From Legionellales bacterium (lineage in GTDB: Bacteria; Pseudomonadota; Gammaproteobacteria; UBA1113), in NCBI GenBank assembly GCA_002709565.1, contig PAPY01000021.1, positions 62,001-126,000 on the forward strand: DNA of 64,000 nucleotides, read 5' to 3'. Under the pieces are notes generated by a model that saw only the letters and a list, made by a program, of their open reading frames with translations, was not told where the DNA came from and did not search any database. Position numbers and translations under genes: made by a program. Positions 1 to 8,205 of this stretch are shown here, piece after piece. The stretch's first letter is position 1. Each line of letters opens with the position of its first letter.

Positions 1-920
1 AAACTATCCAAAGATAAAAGTTTACCGCCGAGGTTACAAATAGTGTATTCATAGGGCTCGCGAATATCAAGCAGTAAATGCGGTGTATTATTGTTACGTA
101 AGGCGTGGAACGCTTCAACGCTGATTTCTTTCATGGTATTTTCCTTGACTGTTGGTGGTGTAAACCACTGTTGTTGTTGACAGCTAGGACAATGGGTTTT
201 GCGGGGAACCTTGAGTTGTCGAAACTCCATGGTTAAAGCGTCAACGATAAGCAAACGTCCCGTTAAACTTGTCCCTTTGTTGAGAATAAGTTTAATGGCT
301 TCAGTCGCTTGGATACTGCCCATTAAACCCGGCAGCACCCCAAGCACACCGGCTTGGGCACAGTTAGGTACCATGGCAGGCGGCGGTGGTTCCGGGAACA
401 AACAGCGGTAACAAGGCCCCTGCTCCGGTATAAATACACTGCACTGCCCTTCAAAACGTAAAATACTGGCAAACACGCAAGGCTTACGGTTGCGAATACA
501 AGCATCGTTGATCATATAGCGTGTGGTTAAGTTATCACAACCATCGATAATAACATCGTACTGACGGATTAAATCATCAGCGTTGTCGCTTTGTAAACGT
601 TGACGGTAAGTATTAACAGTGATCAGTGGATTGAGTGCTAATAATTGTTGTTTAGCAGCTATGACTTTGGCTTGGCCGACATTGTTTTCGTGATAAAGAA
701 TTTGACGCTGCAGATTGGATACATCCACCACATCATCATCGACTATGCCAATCTGACCAACACCCGCTGCCGCAAGGTAATACAAAATTGGCGAACCTAA
801 ACCACCGGCGCCGACACACAGCACGCGCGCATCACGAAGTCGTGCTTGACCTTCTACGCCAACTTCCTTTAGGGAAAATTGGCGGCTGTAACGTTGCAGT
901 TCGGCATCGGTAAATGTCAT
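1..920 (-). CDS. moeB: MoeB/ThiF-type adenylyltransferase with rhodanese tail, partial
   Basis: E1-like enzyme that adenylates the C-terminal glycine of a small sulfur carrier protein, in molybdopterin or thiamine/thiocarboxylate biosynthesis. Reading leftward from the ATG at 920, the protein has the nucleotide-binding GAGGLGSP motif near residue 40, a VDDDVVDVSNLQRQ segment typical of the family, the zinc-binding pairs CYRC and CPSC, and then a rhodanese-like domain starting MKEISVEAFHAL that runs off the window edge. The C-terminus, including the rhodanese cysteine, is not visible. The start codon directly abuts the TAA of the upstream sulfur carrier gene, so the two are translationally coupled. 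MoeB, ThiF and MoeZ cannot be separated here; the fused rhodanese favours a MoeZ-like enzyme. Confidence 0.85.
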   Translation of the reverse strand, partial: MTFTDAELQRYSRQFSLKEVGVEGQARLRDARVLCVGAGGLGSPILYYLAAAGVGQIGIVDDDVVDVSNLQRQILYHENNVGQAKVIAAKQQLLALNPLITVNTYRQRLQSDNADDLIRQYDVIIDGCDNLTTRYMINDACIRNRKPCVFASILRFEGQCSVFIPEQGPCYRCLFPEPPPPAMVPNCAQAGVLGVLPGLMGSIQATEAIKLILNKGTSLTGRLLIVDALTMEFRQLKVPRKTHCPSCQQQQWFTPPTVKENTMKEISVEAFHALRNNNTPHLLLDIREPYEYTICNLGGKLLSLDS

Positions 921-1196
921 TTACCCACCGGAAAGTGCCGTGACAATCTCGATTTCGTTGTTATCTTCAACCGCAAGATCAAGATAATCTTCGCTACTGA
1001 CGTATTCACCATCAAGAAACAAATTAATGTAATGGCTTCGTTTACCGTCGTTGGTGTAAAAATACGGTTTTGCTTCGGGAAAAGCGCCAAGAAAATTATC
1101 GATGATATCTTCTAATGTATCACCAGATACGGATAAAACAGTTTTTTCCGCACCGATGAATTGCTGTAACGATGACGTTAACTTTAAATTAGCCAT
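921..1196 (-). CDS. MoaD/ThiS-family sulfur carrier protein
   Basis: A 91-residue ubiquitin-fold protein ending in the obligatory Gly-Gly, which is adenylated and then thiocarboxylated by the partner E1 enzyme encoded immediately downstream. The internal segment HYINLFLDGEYVSSEDYLDL is typical of MoaD-like carriers, in which the length and the terminal ALSGG are conserved. It lies directly upstream of the moeB-like gene with no spacer. Because no other molybdopterin or thiamine gene is visible, the carrier could serve molybdopterin, thiamine, cysteine or siderophore-type thiocarboxylate chemistry. The family assignment is secure; the pathway is not. Confidence 0.8.
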   Translation of the reverse strand: MANLKLTSSLQQFIGAEKTVLSVSGDTLEDIIDNFLGAFPEAKPYFYTNDGKRSHYINLFLDGEYVSSEDYLDLAVEDNNEIEIVTALSGG

Positions 1197-1385
1197 AGTT
1201 CCCTGCCCCTTTGTGTCAAAATCCCGGTTCAGTCATCACGCAAAGGCTGGTGTCTGAGCCGAGACTGTTAGTGTTGTCCTTCCTATATATCAATCTCGAG
1301 GGTAAAAAACAAGGTTAAAACTGCCATAAGGTAGATTTCTTTATCTGTGCTACGCTTTTAAAAGGCACTGACAGGAACAAAAATA

Positions 1386-1652
1386 ATGGAAATCAGCAAG
1401 ATAATAGGCATTTTATGCCTAGTTTCGCTACTTTGTGGCTGCGCTAATCTTGGAGAAAATGATTATAATCAAGCAGTTAGCAACGCTATTAAAGATGATA
1501 CCCGCGGCGCTGGCGAGTATATGTATCCACGATTGTACGGTCGAGGGGAGCATAATGAAGCCTTTTGTCGGCGGGGTTTTTACCACCATGGTTATTGTCA
1601 GGGGGATTATAACCCCGTGTATTACCATGTCGGCTACCATACCCAAAATTGA
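1386..1652 (+). CDS. small predicted lipoprotein
   Basis: An 88-residue protein with a signal peptide whose hydrophobic core (IIGILCLVSLL) ends in a lipobox-like L-C-G-C, with Cys19 as the probable lipidated residue. The mature part is short and rich in Tyr, His and Gly (YHHGYCQGDYNP) and matches no family I recognise. Start chosen for the signal peptide and an AGGAA-like site just upstream. Overlapping open frames of similar size on both strands show no such signals and were discarded. Function unknown; probably anchored in the envelope. Confidence 0.6.
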   Translation: MEISKIIGILCLVSLLCGCANLGENDYNQAVSNAIKDDTRGAGEYMYPRLYGRGEHNEAFCRRGFYHHGYCQGDYNPVYYHVGYHTQN

Positions 1653-1759
1653 TAACGATAATGACAACTTGTAATGATTTGTTTCATTGACTTTCTTAAT
1701 GAAATCCGTGGCTTATACTTCAAGTAAGAGGTCATATTGACCGCTGTCTGGAGAGAACC

Positions 1760-2158
1760 ATGAAAGACAATGACAATATCATTCCCTTCGCCCGGCTCAA
1801 GCATCACATCGATGTGCCGAATCTTGAAGAAGTCTGGCTCGATGGTTTCGAGTCCGCCCAAGCAGAGCTTGAAGAAGAGCGTAATCCTTACCGTCAAGGG
1901 AGTACGGAATATTTTCATTGGAATGAAGGTTGGTGGGCTGGCTTTTACGAAGAAGAGCCACTGTTTGACTTAGCAGGCAATCTCCGAGAAGACATCCTTT
2001 TGCTCGACTCAGAACAAAAATGCGCTAATGATGAACAGGTCGTGCTGGAAGATCAGCAAAAACAGCACACCAAGCAGGTCATCAAGCGGGTCATCCAAGT
2101 TGCCGGCGTGATTTTTGTGGCCCTTGCGGCATATGAATTGGCAGAATTGGCTGCCTAA
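1760..2158 (+). CDS. hypothetical tail-anchored acidic protein
   Basis: A 132-residue protein preceded by a GGAGAG ribosome site. The first hundred residues are soluble and acidic with repeated aromatic residues (EEVWLDGFESAQAELEEE, FHWNEGWWAGFYEEEPLFDL). The last 25 form one hydrophobic helix (VIQVAGVIFVALAAYELAELAA), so it is probably tail-anchored in the inner membrane with the acidic part in the cytoplasm. No known family recognised. A terminator-like hairpin follows the stop codon, suggesting a monocistronic unit. Confidence 0.6.
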   Translation: MKDNDNIIPFARLKHHIDVPNLEEVWLDGFESAQAELEEERNPYRQGSTEYFHWNEGWWAGFYEEEPLFDLAGNLREDILLLDSEQKCANDEQVVLEDQQKQHTKQVIKRVIQVAGVIFVALAAYELAELAA

Positions 2159-2182
2159 AGCACAACCCTATTCTCTATCAAT

Positions 2183-2208
2183 AGTTCGGGGGATTTTTCC
2201 CCCGGACT
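2183..2208 (+). terminator. hairpin terminator after the tail-anchored protein gene
   Basis: The arms AGTTCGGGGGA and TCCCCCGGACT enclose a TTTT loop and pair except for one T-G position. The sequence after the stem (GTTGCATTATTTT) is only moderately T-rich, so termination may be partial. Confidence 0.6.
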
Positions 2209-2209
2209 G

Positions 2210-2237
2210 TTGCATTATTTTCCAATCTGACTATAAT
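2210..2237 (+). promoter_or_regulatory. sigma70-type promoter for the 430-aa membrane protein gene
   Basis: TTGCAT at 2210-2215 and a perfect TATAAT at 2232-2237 are separated by 16 bp. The promoter starts directly after the preceding hairpin and lies about 35 bp upstream of the start codon at 2272. Confidence 0.6.
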
Positions 2238-2271
2238 TCGTCCCCTTTGAATAATAATTTGTTGAGAAGTC

Positions 2272-3564
2272 ATGTCATTTTTGTCTACCACCGCATCACC
2301 AACAGGTGATCAGGACCGCAGCAGCAACCAAGAAACTGAAAGATCGCACTCTTCTTATGGAACCATTACGGCGTGCTTAGCTCCTGCTACAGGCATTGTT
2401 TGCTATGGTCTTAAAAAAGCATTAGTTGAATTTACGCCATACTACGGTACTTCTCAGGGGGCTGTTGTTGGTGACGTATTTGGGCGCTCAGTTGCCAATG
2501 TCTTCATGGATTCAGCTTGGTGGGCGTCGTTACTGAAAATCGCCGCTGGAGTTATATTTGCGCTATTGTGTGCTGCGACGATGTTTGTGACCTGGAAGCA
2601 ATTCTATATGCCCTATATAAGGGAACATACAGGCATAGGCGGAGGTAATGAAAATAATGAACGAATGCAGCTAGTCATTGGTGCGCCAGGATCCAGGCAA
2701 TCAGAATCCAGTGTGTCTCGTCCATGGATTATTAATAAATATTCATTGAGTCTAACTGTGTTAGAAGTCTTGCAAACGGTATCACCAGCAACAGCAGTGA
2801 TAAACTGGTTTATGAGAGCCGTTGGCATGCAGGATGAATTTTCATTGTTGGGTTGGAAAGGGTTATTAGGCGTTGTTGCGTATTATTTTATTTTTGTTTT
2901 CCCATTTGCACTTGTACCTATTCACCAAGCGAACCCCGATATTAATTATGGTGCAGTTAGCAAATTTCTTTTGCAATATTGGTTTAAGATATGTGGCGCC
3001 AATTTAGCAATGCTGGGCCATACCTTTGGTCATGCTGTTGGTGCACTCGCATTTATCCCTCCGACATGGATCAATAACTTAGGCTCTGTCGAAAAAGCTA
3101 TATTCTGGCTCGCCACCACAGCAGCAGTTTTATTGACAATGTATCTATTGTCTTTTGCCGTTAATTCATTTGATAAACGCATTTTGCAAGAGCATTGTGA
3201 TACGGTTTGTGGGAAAGATTCAACACGCAAATTAACCATTAGCCCTCGAGAAGCTTGTGGGCGAAAGGCTGCTATTTATGGCTTGACATCACCTTTGCAT
3301 GTGGTTGAGAAAGCCCTGCCTTGGCATACGTTCTTTCAGTCCTATGGATATCCTGCGCATCACTGGCTTGCTTTAGGTGTGCAAAGTGTTAATGTTCCTT
3401 TAGCGTGGTTATATGATTATTATTCTGAATGTTCTGAAGCAGTCAATGATATAGATGTTGCTGTTGAACGCTGGCATGGAGAGCAAGGCGCCATTAATGG
3501 TGATACGGAAGATGCTATTGATGAAGAGGCCAGGTGTGGTTTGCTGAGAATATTCGGGCGCTAA
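2272..3564 (+). CDS. hypothetical multi-span membrane protein
   Basis: A 430-residue protein with a polar Ser/Gln-rich N-terminus and about five hydrophobic segments, near residues 35-55, 83-108, 193-215, 240-260 and 280-302. The ends and the loop near residues 320-350 are charged. No catalytic motif and no family recognised. It has its own promoter and ends four bases before the convergent GGDEF-EAL gene, so it is probably a single-gene unit. The Ser-rich N-terminus and lack of relatives would suit a lineage-specific membrane or secreted effector, but that is speculation. Confidence 0.6.
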   Translation: MSFLSTTASPTGDQDRSSNQETERSHSSYGTITACLAPATGIVCYGLKKALVEFTPYYGTSQGAVVGDVFGRSVANVFMDSAWWASLLKIAAGVIFALLCAATMFVTWKQFYMPYIREHTGIGGGNENNERMQLVIGAPGSRQSESSVSRPWIINKYSLSLTVLEVLQTVSPATAVINWFMRAVGMQDEFSLLGWKGLLGVVAYYFIFVFPFALVPIHQANPDINYGAVSKFLLQYWFKICGANLAMLGHTFGHAVGALAFIPPTWINNLGSVEKAIFWLATTAAVLLTMYLLSFAVNSFDKRILQEHCDTVCGKDSTRKLTISPREACGRKAAIYGLTSPLHVVEKALPWHTFFQSYGYPAHHWLALGVQSVNVPLAWLYDYYSECSEAVNDIDVAVERWHGEQGAINGDTEDAIDEEARCGLLRIFGR

Positions 3565-3568
3565 ACCA

Positions 3569-5590
3569 CTAGCCTTTCTGCAACAAAGCCTCTGCAGCTT
3601 TCACTGACAGAGGCTTGCTGAAATAAAACCCTTGGACGTCGTCACATTGATGGATCATCAAGCGGTCTAGTTGCATTTTATTCTCTACCCCTTCGGCGAT
3701 AACATTCAAGCCCAAGCTATGGCCGAGTTTAACAATGGTTGAAACAATGGCTTCCGCCTTAGGATTGACTTCCATTTGTTGGATGAAGGTTTTGTCGATC
3801 TTTAAGCGTTGCACGGGGAAGTTTTGCAAGTAACTTAAGGATGAATAACCGGTACCAAAATCATCAATGGCAATGTTTAAACCCAGCTCTCTAAGTTGGG
3901 CGAGTTTTTCCAGGGTGTTTTCCATGTTTTCGGCAAAGGCGGTTTCGGTGATTTCTAACTCTATCAGTGACGCGGATAATTGTTCCTGTTGTAAAATTTG
4001 CTGGATATTGGTAGTAAGTTCATCACTGTTAAACTGTTTTGCGGATAAGTTAATAGCAATCTTTACGTCAATTCCATATTTATCTCGCCAGGCTTGACAC
4101 TGCTGCAAGGCCTTGGCAAAGACCCAATTACCAATATCATGAATAAGGCTAGATTCTTCTGCTAAGGTAATAAAAATTTCTGGTGAAATATCGCCAAGCT
4201 CTGGATCATGCCAACGTAATAGGGTTTCAAAACCAGTAATTTCTCGGGTGCGCAGGTCGTATTGGGGTTGATAATAGAGTTCTAAATGATCTTCATTTAA
4301 AGCTTGGTGTAGTTTCATCGCCATATCATGGCGTTCTTGCAATTCATCATTCATGAATTCCGCAAAAAAGTGATAATCTTCCTGTGGGTCACTGCTGGCA
4401 TAATATAGTGCCATACCGGAGAACTTTAACAGTTCATTCATGTTCTTGCTATCATCAGGGTATATGGATATACCGATATTTAAGTCGATATTGACGTCGT
4501 TTTGCTCGAGGTGATAGATCCCCTTGGTGGCAGTGATAATATCTTCGGCATAACCACTGATTTCGGTAATGTTGCTCACCTCACTGATAATGATGCCAAG
4601 CTCATTTTCCCCGACTCGACCAATGACAGCCCCAAGGGGCAGGCAATTAACAATATGATCAGCTAATAATTTTAATAAATGCTCCCAGGCTTGGTGGCCG
4701 AGGGTTTGGTGGATACTGGTAAAATTGGTACAGGTCAGTGTCATGATAACGACTTTGCTGGATTTTTGTTTGCGCCATTGCAGGGTTTTTTCGAATAAAT
4801 TCTCAAACAAAAACCGATTTGGTAGACCGGTAGCGATATCGTGGGATTTCAATAATGTTAAATTTTCTTGTAAGCGTTCTAATAAGTCATTAAAACCTCG
4901 GGTGACATCCCCTACTTCATGGTGTTTGTGGGTTTCGATTAAATATTTATTGGGATTATCGGGATCAGCCTCGGCCAGTAATAGCTGTCGTCGCAAGCCT
5001 AATATGGGTTTCAACACAATACGCCCCATCAGCAAGCTCACCAAAATAGTCACCAATAAGGCAATAGCGAGTACCATGCTTAAACCAAACAACCAAAAGC
5101 GCTTTTGTGCTTGGTAAATATAATCAATTTCGATATGAGCACTGACATAATACGGTGCTTGTAATTGGTCCGGGCCCCAGGCGGCATCAAACCAATGTTT
5201 GCCATGGGTGTATTTTGAGGGTGGCCCTTCAATGGCTTGTTTTAGTTGGCCAAAACTGATCTCAGGCAAATCGCCATAGCTTGCTACTACCTGGCCCGCT
5301 TCATTATAAAACATGGCTCCTTTGATGACGGAGTACTCAGTCAAGGTATTGCTGACGTTAGTGATCTTTTGATGAAGGCTTAAATCTTGCTCAAATTGAA
5401 TGAACGCTTCGATGGCTTCTTTAGCGGCGGCCTTAGCAGCATTCAATTGAATGGTTTGAAACCGTTGGTAGATGGGGATCATCAATAGGCTTTCGGTGAG
5501 CAAAATGGCGATGAAAGCACCCACAGCCACGAGCCAGCAAATTTTGCAGCGCAAAAACGACGCGTTTGGGTTCTTTAATGATGCTTCCAT
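3569..5590 (-). CDS. membrane-bound degenerate GGDEF - EAL domain protein
   Basis: A 673-residue inner-membrane cyclic-di-GMP signalling protein. It has a TM helix near residues 18-38, a periplasmic sensor of about 125 residues, a second TM near 167-190, a HAMP-like linker (LKPILGLRRQ), a GGDEF domain, then an EAL domain. The GGDEF signature reads GENEL, so diguanylate cyclase activity is unlikely. The EAL domain keeps NLSAKQF, ELEITET, DDFGTGYSSL, KIDKTFI, AEGVE and QGFYFSKPL, while EAL itself is ETL. Phosphodiesterase activity is therefore plausible, with the GGDEF half as a possible regulatory or GTP-binding domain. The gene stands alone, divergent from the secreted protein gene at 5658. 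Confidence 0.9.
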   Translation of the reverse strand: MEASLKNPNASFLRCKICWLVAVGAFIAILLTESLLMIPIYQRFQTIQLNAAKAAAKEAIEAFIQFEQDLSLHQKITNVSNTLTEYSVIKGAMFYNEAGQVVASYGDLPEISFGQLKQAIEGPPSKYTHGKHWFDAAWGPDQLQAPYYVSAHIEIDYIYQAQKRFWLFGLSMVLAIALLVTILVSLLMGRIVLKPILGLRRQLLLAEADPDNPNKYLIETHKHHEVGDVTRGFNDLLERLQENLTLLKSHDIATGLPNRFLFENLFEKTLQWRKQKSSKVVIMTLTCTNFTSIHQTLGHQAWEHLLKLLADHIVNCLPLGAVIGRVGENELGIIISEVSNITEISGYAEDIITATKGIYHLEQNDVNIDLNIGISIYPDDSKNMNELLKFSGMALYYASSDPQEDYHFFAEFMNDELQERHDMAMKLHQALNEDHLELYYQPQYDLRTREITGFETLLRWHDPELGDISPEIFITLAEESSLIHDIGNWVFAKALQQCQAWRDKYGIDVKIAINLSAKQFNSDELTTNIQQILQQEQLSASLIELEITETAFAENMENTLEKLAQLRELGLNIAIDDFGTGYSSLSYLQNFPVQRLKIDKTFIQQMEVNPKAEAIVSTIVKLGHSLGLNVIAEGVENKMQLDRLMIHQCDDVQGFYFSKPLSVKAAEALLQKG

Positions 5591-5657
5591 GTTGTGATAT
5601 CCAGCCTTTAGTCTCTATACTATACATCACGGTTGTTAACTTCGCGAAGGTAGATCA

Positions 5658-6257
5658 ATGGATAGAGTGGTTATACGGGTGATGTTGGTGTTAGGGATGG
5701 CTTTGGCGCCGTTATGTATACAGGCGCAATCAGTGAATGAAAATGTGCCTATTCCTGTGTTGTTGCCCCCAGTGCAATCAGAGCAAGCCCCTGCTGACGC
5801 TGATAAGCCAGCTGCGGATAAGCAGGCCCTAGCAGACAAACCTGCCAAGCCCGTGGATAAAGTCATCACCCCTGACGTAGGCAACAAAATATCCACAGAG
5901 GATGATAAATTACGACTCGAGAATGGTACGCCGAATAATGATGCAAATGGCGATAAAAAAGCCAACGCTGATGATGACAAAACATCAAATGACGATAAAC
6001 CTGCCAAGCCCGTCGACCAAGCCCAGTTCAACAAAGACTTATTAGCCTGCAAAAAAGGCTCATTCACCGTCACTGACCACGGTCCTGACCGCATTATTGG
6101 ACAAAGCAATGGTGATTGTATTGTCAGTTTCAGTCAAAAAGACCAAGTTTTGAACTGTAGCCTCCCCAAAGTCGCCTGGACCATGGCCGCCGAAGGTCAA
6201 GATATTAGTATTTTCTGTGATGCATCGAAAAAACACGATCTGCGGACTGGGCAGTAA
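5658..6257 (+). CDS. secreted protein with low-complexity linker
   Basis: A 199-residue protein with a typical Sec signal peptide (RVMLVLGMALAPLCIQAQS). Next comes a disordered region of about 90 residues rich in Asp, Lys and Ala, in which the element DKPAKPVD occurs twice (near residues 61 and 114). The compact C-terminal domain of about 80 residues holds four cysteines (LLACKKG, NGDCIVSF, VLNCSLPK, SIFCDAS), probably two disulphides. A GAAGG ribosome site precedes the ATG. The C-terminal domain has no recognised family. Probably periplasmic or surface-exposed. Confidence 0.65.
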   Translation: MDRVVIRVMLVLGMALAPLCIQAQSVNENVPIPVLLPPVQSEQAPADADKPAADKQALADKPAKPVDKVITPDVGNKISTEDDKLRLENGTPNNDANGDKKANADDDKTSNDDKPAKPVDQAQFNKDLLACKKGSFTVTDHGPDRIIGQSNGDCIVSFSQKDQVLNCSLPKVAWTMAAEGQDISIFCDASKKHDLRTGQ

Positions 6258-6287
6258 CTGCTATTTCTCAAAACGCGATGGGAGATT

Positions 6288-6388
6288 CTTAAGAGGGAGA
6301 ATCGCGATTCTCCCTCTTAAGCGCAAGCGCGAATTCATTTCGCGCGCTGCGTATTACTTGGGAAGCCGTTCCTGTGTAGCAGGAACGG
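6288..6388. repeat. intergenic mosaic of three hairpin-forming inverted repeats
   Basis: Three inverted repeats stand side by side between two genes. The first, 6288-6321, is a perfect 34-bp palindrome with half-site CTTAAGAGGGAGAATCG. The second pairs GCGCGAA (6327-6333) with TTCGCGC (6339-6345). The third pairs CCGTTCCTG (6366-6374) with CAGGAACGG (6380-6388). None is followed by a T run, so they do not look like ordinary terminators. They resemble dispersed palindromic intergenic elements. Open frames running through this stretch carry no coding signal. Confidence 0.7.
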
Positions 6389-6542
6389 GTGGTGTGATGC
6401 GGCGAAGAAGCATGATCTACGGACGGAACAATAATTTTTTGCCTAAGCCCCATTTCCCTGTTTGCTGCCAATAGGGTAATATCCCTCCATCTATGGGCCG
6501 CAGGCGCGGCTTAATCTGTTTGATAACTATTTGGAGTATGTA

Positions 6543-6830
6543 ATGGCTGATAATGTTGAAGATTTAACCGTTGAATATGTCGAAGATGGTGTGACGACTG
6601 TCAAAGAACTCGACAAAAAAATCCTCTCCAAAGGCGCCTGGGCCACCATTATTTATCGCTACCAAGACTGGAACCGCTCCAAAGAAGAATACGGCCCGGA
6701 CAAATACACCATCCGCCGCTACCAAAAGCGCAACGGCGAATACTGGCAAAAGTCCAAGTTCAATATCTCCAGTGCTGACCAAGCGGAAAAAATCATCGAA
6801 GCCTTACAAGGCTGGATGAAGGCTGAGTAA
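6543..6830 (+). CDS. conserved small hypothetical protein
   Basis: A 95-residue soluble, charged protein. The frame is open from a TTG at 6531, but GGAG at 6533-6536 fits the ATG at 6543 (MADNVEDL). The middle, ILSKGAWATIIYRYQDWNR, and the later KFNISSADQAEKIIEALQGW give it the look of a conserved proteobacterial family that I know only as hypothetical. It shows no signal peptide or catalytic motif. The pattern of strand-rich core followed by a helix suggests a small alpha/beta, possibly nucleic-acid-binding, fold; this is inference. Confidence 0.75.
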   Translation: MADNVEDLTVEYVEDGVTTVKELDKKILSKGAWATIIYRYQDWNRSKEEYGPDKYTIRRYQKRNGEYWQKSKFNISSADQAEKIIEALQGWMKAE

Positions 6831-6848
6831 GCTTCGGGGGCTGTGCCC

Positions 6849-7994
6849 CTAAGCCTTATCCAGCAATTTGATTAAATCTTCGATATTAACGAAGTTGACC
6901 TCGATATCGGATATGGATTTAGTAAAATGACGCTCAACATCCATAGCGACGACAAAATTGTCGCCATCGGGATAGAGGCTCCGAAATTTACGGAGATTTT
7001 TAACATTAAAGTTATTGGCTGACCATTTGCATTCAATTGTCACTGGGCGAGCATTACGATGCTTGAGGTAAATAAAGTCGATTTCATGTTTTGATTTATC
7101 ACGCCAGTAACGAACTTTCCCTTTGGGCAGCCTGCCAAGTATTTCATTGAGGACAAGGTGCTCAAACAGATGGCCAAGATCTTCCCTGCGCAATTCATAC
7201 CAACCACGGTAATGACAGACAAAACCAGTATCAAAGCCATAAACTTTCGGTGCTGAAACGATTTCGCTTGTGGCATAGCTGGTGAAAGGTTTAATAATAT
7301 GAGCAACGTAGGTTTGTTCAAGTATATGTAGATACTTGTTAATGGTTGTGCGGCTGACTTCGCAAGGGGCTGCATATTTTGTCGCTTCAAAAATATTTCC
7401 GCTGTTAGCAAGTACAAGTTCAGTAAATCGTTGAAAAGAATGCTTGTTGGCGATATTAAATAGCTCTTGGATGTCCTTCGCCCAATAATCTTCAATCCAC
7501 TCAACGAACTCCTCTTCCGGCAAGGAGTCCTGCATATAAAAAGGCGGTAAGCCACCATGCAATAATCGGTGTTCGATATCGTAATCGCCAAATAGAGCGC
7601 TTTCATGATATAGCATCGGTGAAAGCCAAATTTTCGTTTTTCGCCCAGTGAGGGTGTCCTTGAACTTTTTACTCGCGGACAAGGTTGAAGAGCCCGTTGC
7701 AATGATTTTTATCTGGGGGTAATGATCGGCCGCGATTTTGAGGAGCTCTGAAGGATTGGCAAGGCGATGGATTTCATCCAGGGTGATTTTGGGGGATTTG
7801 AGGTTTTGTAAAAAGTCTTCTGGATCCTCAAGCATACGTCTAACCCGAGGGAGTTCGCAGTCAAAATACTCACAATCTGGGATATTTTGGCAAAGAGAAG
7901 TTTTCCCGGCCCGCCTTACTCCGGGCAACCAGATAATTGAGCGCTTTGCCCAGGCCTTATTGAGCCTGTTTAGCCAAAATTCTCTATTAATCAT
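6849..7994 (-). CDS. DUF4143-family AAA ATPase with PD-(D/E)XK-like domain
   Basis: A 381-residue stand-alone ATPase. The N-terminal AAA part has Walker A GVRRAGKTSL (near residues 25-34), Walker B KITLDEIHRL and sensor-1 IIATGSS. Then comes a helical wHTH-like stretch with VSRTTINKYLHILEQTYVAHII and the DUF4143 domain. Near the C-terminus the order RYWRDKSKHEIDFIY, then VTIECKWS, gives the E, D, ExK residues of a restriction-endonuclease-like fold. Family members are common in bacteria and archaea but poorly understood. GAGG lies seven bases before the ATG. The promoter region, shared with mnmG, carries a palindrome array with 31-bp period (see 8025-8129). Confidence 0.85.
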   Translation of the reverse strand: MINREFWLNRLNKAWAKRSIIWLPGVRRAGKTSLCQNIPDCEYFDCELPRVRRMLEDPEDFLQNLKSPKITLDEIHRLANPSELLKIAADHYPQIKIIATGSSTLSASKKFKDTLTGRKTKIWLSPMLYHESALFGDYDIEHRLLHGGLPPFYMQDSLPEEEFVEWIEDYWAKDIQELFNIANKHSFQRFTELVLANSGNIFEATKYAAPCEVSRTTINKYLHILEQTYVAHIIKPFTSYATSEIVSAPKVYGFDTGFVCHYRGWYELRREDLGHLFEHLVLNEILGRLPKGKVRYWRDKSKHEIDFIYLKHRNARPVTIECKWSANNFNVKNLRKFRSLYPDGDNFVVAMDVERHFTKSISDIEVNFVNIEDLIKLLDKA

Positions 7995-8024
7995 GGGGTT
8001 ACCTCATTTTATGCGGTTTTACAC

Positions 8025-8129
8025 TTGCATATAGTCGAACTATATGCAAACAGAGTGACATATAGTCGGACTATATGCAACTCAAGTGACGTTTAGTTCA
8101 ACTATGTGCAAGTTTAGTTGCATATAGTT
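8025..8129. promoter_or_regulatory. array of palindromic sites with exact 31-bp period
   Basis: Site 1 (8025-8049) pairs TTGCATATAGT with ACTATATGCAA around a 3-bp centre at 8037. Site 2 (8059-8077) pairs CATATAGTC with GACTATATG around 8068. Site 3 is weaker, TAGTT-C-AACTA, centred on 8099. Site 4 is the single half-site CATATAGTT at 8121-8129, whose centre would be 8130. The centres are therefore 31 bp apart each time, about three helical turns, placing all sites on one face of the DNA. The array lies between the divergent DUF4143 ATPase gene and mnmG and ends 37 bp before the mnmG -10 box. Binding by the ATPase itself is inference. Confidence 0.75.
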
Positions 8130-8161
8130 AGAAATCCAGCCCTCTCCCAATCTGGGGGCGA

Positions 8162-8172
8162 TATGGTATAAT
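8162..8172 (+). promoter_or_regulatory. probable extended -10 promoter of mnmG
   Basis: TGGTATAAT (TATAAT at 8167-8172) forms an extended -10 element 33 bp upstream of the mnmG start. No clear -35 hexamer is seen. Confidence 0.5.
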
Positions 8173-8205
8173 CGCCCAAAATTTCTCCAAGACTATGGGT
8201 GTGTG

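Noticed and set aside
1197-1385. Possible riboswitch (molybdenum cofactor or TPP) upstream of the moaD-like gene
   Set aside because: Short inverted repeats such as GTCT/AGAC and CGGCTCAG are present, but the conserved motif blocks of either riboswitch could not be found.
1428-1674. Two overlapping open frames of about 79 codons on either strand
   Set aside because: They overlap the lipoprotein gene, lack ribosome sites and have no protein-like pattern apart from hydrophobic runs caused by base composition.
6217-6474. 85-codon frame across the palindromic stretch
   Set aside because: It runs through three hairpins, gives a Cys/Arg/Gly-rich product and has no ribosome site.
8025-8129. CRISPR-like repeat array
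   Set aside because: The 31-bp period is of palindromic sites; the sequence between them is not a set of unrelated spacers and there are no cas genes.
7995-8205. Replication origin next to mnmG
   Set aside because: oriC often lies near mnmG, but no DnaA boxes (TTATCCACA-like) or AT-rich unwinding element were seen; the repeats fit a regulatory array better.
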